The position numbers were made by a program, and so were the translations under genes. DNA of 10,639 bases from assembly GCA_021783385.1 (NCBI GenBank), contig JAJXTX010000047.1, positions 1 to 10,639 on the forward strand, read 5' to 3'. The notes under the pieces are model-generated. The model was not told the DNA's origin, made no database searches, and saw only the letters and a program-made list of their open reading frames with translations. Origin of the DNA: Pseudomonadota bacterium. Lineage in GTDB: Bacteria > Pseudomonadota > Gammaproteobacteria > Xanthomonadales > Rhodanobacteraceae. Every line of letters begins with the position of its first letter. Position 1 is the stretch's first letter. Below are positions 1 through 10,639 of the stretch, in pieces.

Positions 1-126
1 GCCGCCAAAGCGTTCCGCGCCGACTTTCGTCAGCGCCGCTGTCAGCGTCGTCTTGCCGTGATCCACGTGACCAATCGTGCCCACGTTGACGTGCGGCTTG
101 GTGCGTTCGAATTTACCCTTTGCCAT
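1..126 (-). CDS. tuf: Translation elongation factor Tu, N-terminal fragment (cut by window edge)
   Basis: EF-Tu is the cytoplasmic GTPase that carries aminoacyl-tRNA to the ribosomal A site. Only the first 42 codons are visible and the gene runs off the left edge in frame. The protein starts [20 protein letters not shown], and residues 19-26 are GHVDHGKT, the G1/P-loop that binds the GTP phosphates. The fragment ends in [12 protein letters not shown], wording I associate with Xanthomonadales EF-Tu. The ATG (124-126) is preceded by AGAGG at 135-139 on the minus strand with an 8-base spacer, which supports this start. It lies 104 bp after fusA, the usual str-operon position. Many gammaproteobacteria carry two nearly identical tuf genes, and whether this one is tufA or tufB by local naming cannot be told here. 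Confidence 0.97.
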   Translation of the reverse strand, partial: MAKGKFERTKPHVNVGTIGHVDHGKTTLTAALTKVGAERFGG

Positions 127-134
127 GACTCAAA

Positions 135-139
135 CCTCT
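135..139 (-). promoter_or_regulatory. Ribosome-binding site of tuf
   Basis: The minus strand reads AGAGG here, 8 bases upstream of the tuf ATG. This matches the anti-Shine-Dalgarno sequence and fixes the start. Confidence 0.8.
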
Positions 140-168
140 AAATGGATAACACGGAATTTTTGAGCATT

Positions 169-186
169 ACGGCCACGGATGGCCAC
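169..186 (-). repeat. Small inverted repeat in the fusA-tuf gap
   Basis: On the minus strand GGCCA-TCCG-TGGCC (171-184) is a perfect 5-bp stem with a 4-base loop, and two flanking G-U wobbles in RNA extend it to 169-186. No T-run follows, so it does not look like an intrinsic terminator, which fits tuf being read through from fusA. Its centre, CATCCGTG, recurs in the other two hairpins at 2863-2882 and 3493-3512, there on the opposite strand. The rest of the 104-bp gap shows only the tuf ribosome-binding site. Confidence 0.5.
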
Positions 187-230
187 CTTTTGATCTTCAC
201 ATTCAGCGACGAATGCTAAGGAATGATCGA

Positions 231-2321
231 TCAGGCCTTCTTGATGACCTGCTCGGCGATATTGGCAGGCGCTTCGGCGTAATGATCAAATTCCATCGTA
301 AACGTGGCGCGCCCCTGCGTCTGCGATCGCAGACTGGTGGCATAGCCGAACATCTCGCCCAGCGGCACCGTAGCATCGATAACCTTGCCCGACGGGGTAT
401 CGTCCGAACCGCGCAGCACTCCACGGCGGCGACTCAGATCACCCATCACGTCACCCATGTATTCCTCGGGCGTCACTACTTCGATCTTCATGACCGGCTC
501 CAACAAAACCGGGCTGGCCTTGTGGAAGCCTTCCTTAAATCCCATCGAGCCGGCGATCTTGAAGGCCATTTCGCTGGAATCGACCTCATGGTACGAGCCG
601 TCAATCAGCCGAATCTTGATGTCGACGACCGGAAAGCCAGCCAGCGGACCGGTAGTCATCGCTTCCTGGATGCCCTTGTCGACGGCGGGGATGTATTCCT
701 TTGGAATCGTGCCGCCGACAATCGCATTCTCGAAGACGTAACCCTGCCCACGCTCCTGCGGAATGATCTCCAGCACGACATGCCCGAACTGACCCTTGCC
801 ACCGGACTGGCGAACGAACTTGCCCTCCTGCCTGACGTGCTTGCGGATCGTCTCGCGATACGCAACCTGCGGTTTGCCGACATTCGCTTCGACATTGAAC
901 TCGCGGCGCATGCGATCGACCAGGATGTCCAGATGCAATTCACCCATGCCTGCGATGATGGTCTGGCCTGATTCCTCATCCGTCCGCACTCGGAACGAGG
1001 GGTCTTCCGAGGCAAGCCGGCTCAGCGCCACACCCATTTTTTCCTGGTCGGACTTGGTCTTTGGCTCCACCGCCATGGCGATCACGGGCTCCGGAAAGAC
1101 CATCCGCTCAAGCGTGATGATGTGATCCTGCGCGCACAGCGTATCGCCTGTCGTCACGTCCTTCAGGCCGACTGCGGCAGCAATGTCGCCCGCACAGACT
1201 TCTTTCAGTTCCTGACGCTCGTTCGAATGCATCTGCAGCAGCCGACCGATGCGCTCCTTCCTGCTCTTGACCGGGTTGTAGACACCGTCACCGGATTTCA
1301 GCGTGCCCGAGTAGACCCGGAAAAACGTCAACGAACCGACGAACGGGTCAGTCATGATCTTGAAGGCGAGCGCCGAAAACGGCTGGTCGTCCCGCGCCAT
1401 GCGTGTCGTCTCTTCCTCGTTCTCGCCGACGCCCTTGACCGGTGGGCGATCCGACGGCGACGGCAGCAGCTGCACCACCGCATCGAGCATCGCCTGCACG
1501 CCCTTGTTCTTGAAGGCGCTGCCGCAATACACCGGAATAAGCGAGGCGGTGAGCGTGCCCGCGCGGATGCCGGCAATGATGTCATGCTCGGGAAGGTCGC
1601 CTTCCTCGAGGTACTTGGTCATCAATTCCTCGGACGTTTCCGCCGCCGACTCGACCATGAAGCTGCGCGCCTTGTTGGCGACATCATTCAATTCTGGCGG
1701 TATATCCCGATATTCGAACTGCATGCCCTGGGACTCCATGTCCCAGTAGATCGCCTTCATCTTGATCAGGTCGACTACGCCCTCGAAACTGTCCTCGGCA
1801 CCGATCGGTACCTGCATCGGTACCGGATGGGCACCCAGGCGTGATTTCAGCTGGGCCACCACCTTGCCAAAATTCGCGCCGGTGCGATCCATCTTGTTGA
1901 CGAAGGCCAAGCGTGGCACCGCGTACTTGTTGGCCTGCCGCCACACGGTCTCCGACTGCGGCTGCACACCGCCAACAGCGCACAACACAAACACGGCGCC
2001 GTCGAGCACGCGCAGCGAACGCTCCACCTCGATGGTGAAGTCCACGTGTCCCGGCGTATCGATGATGTTGAAGCGGTGCTCAGGCATGGAGCGATCCATG
2101 CCTTTCCAGAACGCGGTCGTGGCCGCTGACGTGATGGTGATTCCCCGCTCCTGCTCCTGCTCCATCCAGTCCATCGTGGCAGCACCATCATGCACCTCGC
2201 CAATCTTGTGACTGACGCCAGTGTAGAAAAGGATGCGCTCCGTGGTCGTGGTCTTGCCGGCATCAATGTGGGCCATGATGCCGAAGTTGCGGTAGCGATC
2301 GATGGGGGTGGTGCGTGCCAC
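231..2321 (-). CDS. fusA: Translation elongation factor G (EF-G)
   Basis: EF-G is the GTPase that drives translocation of mRNA and tRNAs after peptide bond formation and, with RRF, helps recycle ribosomes. The 696-residue protein is close to E. coli EF-G (about 704). Visible GTPase motifs are AHIDAGKT (17-24, P-loop), RGITI (59-63, switch I), DTPGH (88-92, switch II) and NKMD (142-145, guanine specificity). The C-terminal domains IV and V follow without a break, ending in [21 protein letters not shown] shortly before a TGA stop. The start codon is GTG (2319-2321), giving [20 protein letters not shown], and AGAGG lies 8 bases upstream. The stretch [17 protein letters not shown] (114-130) is typical of the housekeeping EF-G rather than specialised paralogues. 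It sits 54 bp after rpsG and 104 bp before tuf, the classic str-operon order. Confidence 0.98.
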   Translation of the reverse strand: MARTTPIDRYRNFGIMAHIDAGKTTTTERILFYTGVSHKIGEVHDGAATMDWMEQEQERGITITSAATTAFWKGMDRSMPEHRFNIIDTPGHVDFTIEVERSLRVLDGAVFVLCAVGGVQPQSETVWRQANKYAVPRLAFVNKMDRTGANFGKVVAQLKSRLGAHPVPMQVPIGAEDSFEGVVDLIKMKAIYWDMESQGMQFEYRDIPPELNDVANKARSFMVESAAETSEELMTKYLEEGDLPEHDIIAGIRAGTLTASLIPVYCGSAFKNKGVQAMLDAVVQLLPSPSDRPPVKGVGENEEETTRMARDDQPFSALAFKIMTDPFVGSLTFFRVYSGTLKSGDGVYNPVKSRKERIGRLLQMHSNERQELKEVCAGDIAAAVGLKDVTTGDTLCAQDHIITLERMVFPEPVIAMAVEPKTKSDQEKMGVALSRLASEDPSFRVRTDEESGQTIIAGMGELHLDILVDRMRREFNVEANVGKPQVAYRETIRKHVRQEGKFVRQSGGKGQFGHVVLEIIPQERGQGYVFENAIVGGTIPKEYIPAVDKGIQEAMTTGPLAGFPVVDIKIRLIDGSYHEVDSSEMAFKIAGSMGFKEGFHKASPVLLEPVMKIEVVTPEEYMGDVMGDLSRRRGVLRGSDDTPSGKVIDATVPLGEMFGYATSLRSQTQGRATFTMEFDHYAEAPANIAEQVIKKA

Positions 2322-2329
2322 GGCTAGAG

Positions 2330-2334
2330 CCTCT
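2330..2334 (-). promoter_or_regulatory. Ribosome-binding site that sets the fusA GTG start
   Basis: The minus strand reads AGAGG with 8 bases to the GTG codon at 2319-2321. The tuf gene has the same core and spacing. No ATG lies between this site and the conserved N-terminus, so the GTG start is well supported. Confidence 0.8.
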
Positions 2335-2375
2335 GCAAGTACCGGATCAGCAGTACCTGATTTCGATGAACGCGA

Positions 2376-2843
2376 TTACCAGCGGTAATGCGAGAAGGCC
2401 TTGTTGGCCTCAGCCATGCGATGGGTCTCTTCGCGCTTCTTGGCCGCGCCACCGCGGCTCTCCGAGGCTTCCAACAGTTCGGCAGCAAGCTTGCGCGGCA
2501 TCGAGGTCTCGCCACGCTTGCGGGCGGCATCGATGACCCAGCGCATTGCCAGTGCCATGCGGCGACCCGGCCGCACTTCCACCGGCACCTGGTAGGTAGC
2601 ACCACCGACGCGGCGCGACTTCACTTCGACGGCCGGAGCGATGTTGTTCAGGGCTTTTTCCACCAGAGCCACCGGCTCGGCATTTTTCTCGCCCAGATGC
2701 TGCAAGGCACCGTAGACAATGCCTTCGGCGACGGACTTCTTGCCGCTCTTCATCACCATGTTGATGAATCGGGCGATCAGCTGGCTGCCATGCTTGGGAT
2801 CCGGCAGGATCAGACGGGCGGGATGTGAACCTTTGCGCGACAT
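2376..2843 (-). CDS. rpsG: 30S ribosomal protein S7
   Basis: S7 is a primary 16S rRNA-binding protein that nucleates assembly of the 30S head and lies near the E-site tRNA. The 155-residue product has the family length. It contains the conserved core [20 protein letters not shown] near residues 73-92 and the C-terminal helix [21 protein letters not shown], ending at TAA. The N-terminus [20 protein letters not shown] resembles the Xanthomonadales form rather than the E. coli MPRRRV form. The ATG at 2841-2843 has only a weak Shine-Dalgarno (GGA at 2852-2854, 8 bases away). A strong stem sits just upstream at 2863-2882. In E. coli S7 represses its own translation by binding the rpsL-rpsG spacer; a similar control here is inference. 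It lies 136 bp after rpsL and 54 bp before fusA. Confidence 0.98.
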   Translation of the reverse strand: MSRKGSHPARLILPDPKHGSQLIARFINMVMKSGKKSVAEGIVYGALQHLGEKNAEPVALVEKALNNIAPAVEVKSRRVGGATYQVPVEVRPGRRMALAMRWVIDAARKRGETSMPRKLAAELLEASESRGGAAKKREETHRMAEANKAFSHYRW

Positions 2844-2979
2844 GTTTGTTGTCCGTTATTTTTGCGAACATCCGTGCTCGCAGCTAAGCGGCCGGCATGG
2901 CCGCACGTTCATTGTTTTCTGCAGGCGTCCATACCCGCTGGCAAAAGCGGTCGTCCTGGCCGCACGCTTGAATCCCTGA
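2844..2979 (-). promoter_or_regulatory. Structured rpsL-rpsG spacer, candidate S7 autoregulatory region
   Basis: This 136-bp spacer holds several inverted repeats in the mRNA sense. Nearest rpsG is an 8-bp stem with one G-U pair and a CGGA loop (2863-2882). Then comes GCGGCC-ATGCC-GGCCGC (2888-2904), and nearer rpsL is CCGCT-TTTGCC-AGCGG (2935-2950). The 10-mer TGGCCGCACG (plus strand) occurs twice, at 2898-2907 and 2957-2966. No U-run follows any stem, so termination is unlikely. In E. coli the same spacer is the S7 target for translational feedback. That it serves this role here is inferred from position and structure; I did not match it base by base to the 16S rRNA S7 site. Confidence 0.45.
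2863..2882 (-). repeat. 8-bp hairpin with CGGA loop just upstream of the rpsG ribosome-binding site
   Basis: The minus strand reads TGCGAGCA-CGGA-TGTTCGCA. In RNA all eight positions pair, one as G-U. It ends 19 bases before the rpsG ATG, close enough to affect ribosome access. Its centre is shared with the hairpin at 3493-3512. Confidence 0.6.
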
Positions 2980-3354
<375 letters not shown>

Positions 3355-3364
3355 GTGTAGCGGT

Positions 3365-3368
3365 TCCT
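3365..3368 (-). promoter_or_regulatory. Ribosome-binding site of rpsL
   Basis: The minus strand reads AGGA(AC) here, 10 bases before the ATG at 3352-3354. It helps reject the longer open frame that begins at 3501. Confidence 0.65.
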
Positions 3369-3383
3369 GAAAACCTGATTCTG

Positions 3384-3421
3384 AAAACATTAAAGGCAGC
3401 CCGATTTGAGCTCGGTCTGCC
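3384..3421 (-). terminator. Terminator-like or attenuator-like hairpin in the rpsL leader
   Basis: In the mRNA sense GGCAG-A-CCGA pairs with TCGG-G-CTGCC (3395-3421) around a 7-base loop, with a single A/G mismatch in the stem. It is followed at once by TTTAATGTTTT (3384-3394). Stem plus U-rich tail has the form of an intrinsic terminator, though the U-run is interrupted. It lies only 30 bases before the rpsL ATG, so full termination would silence rpsL. Partial termination of rpoBC read-through, or regulated attenuation, is the likelier role. It could also be only a leader stem with no termination. Confidence 0.45.
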
Positions 3422-3432
3422 AAGAAGCGGAA

Positions 3433-3461
3433 ATTTAACATGGGCGGCCCGCCAGAGGCAA
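3433..3461 (-). promoter_or_regulatory. Candidate sigma70 promoter for rpsL-rpsG-fusA-tuf
   Basis: The minus strand has TTGCCT (3456-3461) as a -35, a 17-base spacer, and TTAAAT (3433-3438) as a -10; each matches consensus at 4 of 6 positions. A TG directly before TTAAAT also allows a TGn-TAAATT extended -10 reading. Transcription would begin near 3425-3428, a few bases before the leader hairpin, giving a leader of about 70 bases. The spacer contains an 11-bp palindrome, GGCGG-G-CCGCC on the minus strand (3443-3453). It is a pattern match only; no start site is known. Confidence 0.35.
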
Positions 3462-3492
3462 GCCGACGCCGCGCCCTCCTTGACCCGACCAC

Positions 3493-3512
3493 GAGGCGCA
3501 TCCGTGCGCCTC
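3493..3512 (-). repeat. Perfect 8-bp hairpin after rpoC
   Basis: GAGGCGCA-CGGA-TGCGCCTC on the minus strand is a perfect 8-bp stem with a 4-base loop, ending about 50 bases past the rpoC stop. No T-run follows on the minus strand (GTGGTCGGG), so it is not a standard intrinsic terminator. It could protect the rpoC mRNA 3' end or mark a processing site. It shares its loop and flanking bases with the hairpin at 2863-2882. Confidence 0.65.
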
Positions 3513-3532
3513 ATTTCGCATGTCAGCAAGTG

Positions 3533-3544
3533 AAGCCTGGAGGC

Positions 3545-3546
<2 letters not shown>
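3533..3546 (-). repeat. Short inverted repeat overlapping the rpoC stop codon
   Basis: AAGCC-TCCA-GGCTT on the minus strand is a 5-bp stem whose first bases belong to the rpoC TAA stop. It is short and may be chance. Confidence 0.3.
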
Positions 3547-7759
<4,213 letters not shown>

Positions 7760-7765
7760 GCGAAA

Positions 7766-7771
7766 TCTCCT
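7766..7771 (-). promoter_or_regulatory. Ribosome-binding site that sets the rpoC start
   Basis: The minus strand reads AGGAGA, 6 bases before the ATG at 7757-7759 and inside the 25-bp rpoB-rpoC gap. It is the strongest Shine-Dalgarno in the window and excludes the longer frame starting within rpoB. Confidence 0.85.
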
Positions 7772-7784
7772 GTGGCCGCGCGGA

Positions 7785-10639
<2,855 letters not shown>

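Noticed and set aside
213..971. 252-codon open frame on the plus strand opposite fusA
   Set aside because: Antisense to EF-G domains IV and V, with no independent support.
3389..3423. TTGGCA and TTTAAT on the minus strand as an alternative rpsL promoter
   Set aside because: Each hexamer matches consensus at 5 of 6 positions, but they are 23 bases apart, too far for a sigma70 promoter, and both overlap the leader hairpin.
3355..3501. Possible 49-residue N-terminal extension of S12
   Set aside because: S12 homology begins exactly at the ATG at 3352-3354, which has its own Shine-Dalgarno; the extension would run through the promoter-like and hairpin elements.
3493..3512. Intrinsic terminator of rpoC
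   Set aside because: The stem is excellent but no U-rich tract follows on the minus strand, so it is listed only as an inverted repeat.

Overview
The window is a compact, GC-rich block of core transcription and translation genes, all on the minus strand. In transcription order (right to left) it holds rpoB (5' end beyond the window), rpoC, rpsL (S12), rpsG (S7), fusA (EF-G) and tuf (EF-Tu, only the first 42 codons). The proteins point to a gammaproteobacterium of the Xanthomonadales/Lysobacterales, perhaps a Rhodanobacter/Dyella-like member. The grounds are the S7 N-terminus [10 protein letters not shown] and C-terminus ending in HYRW, the S12 start [10 protein letters not shown], the EF-Tu stretch [12 protein letters not shown], and the direct linkage of rpoBC to the str genes, which are far apart in E. 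coli. The lineage call rests on recalled family sequences, not on a search.

Layout: tuf 1-126; a 104-bp gap with one small hairpin; fusA 231-2321 (GTG start); a 54-bp gap; rpsG 2376-2843; a 136-bp spacer with several hairpins; rpsL 2980-3354; a 190-bp gap with a promoter-like sequence and three inverted repeats; rpoC 3545-7759; a 25-bp gap; rpoB 7785 to beyond 10639. About 95% of the window is coding. There are no tRNA or rRNA genes, mobile elements or CRISPR arrays.

Functionally, rpoB and rpoC encode the two large catalytic subunits of RNA polymerase. rpsL and rpsG encode 30S proteins, and fusA and tuf encode the two elongation GTPases. Close spacing suggests co-transcription. The 190-bp rpoC-rpsL gap, however, carries a sigma70-like promoter and a terminator-like hairpin, so the str genes may have their own partly attenuated start. 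The rpsL-rpsG spacer is where S7 controls its own translation in E. coli, and here it has a strong stem just upstream of the rpsG ribosome-binding site.

I found no hidden exotic system. The most unusual non-coding signal is that three of the five gaps contain an inverted repeat built on the same 8-mer, CATCCGTG (or its complement), each with a four-base loop. Two of these share the 9-mer CATCCGTGC in the same orientation. In the proteins, the clearest oddity is a threonine in RpoB where E. coli has Pro560, in the segment next to the rifampicin pocket.
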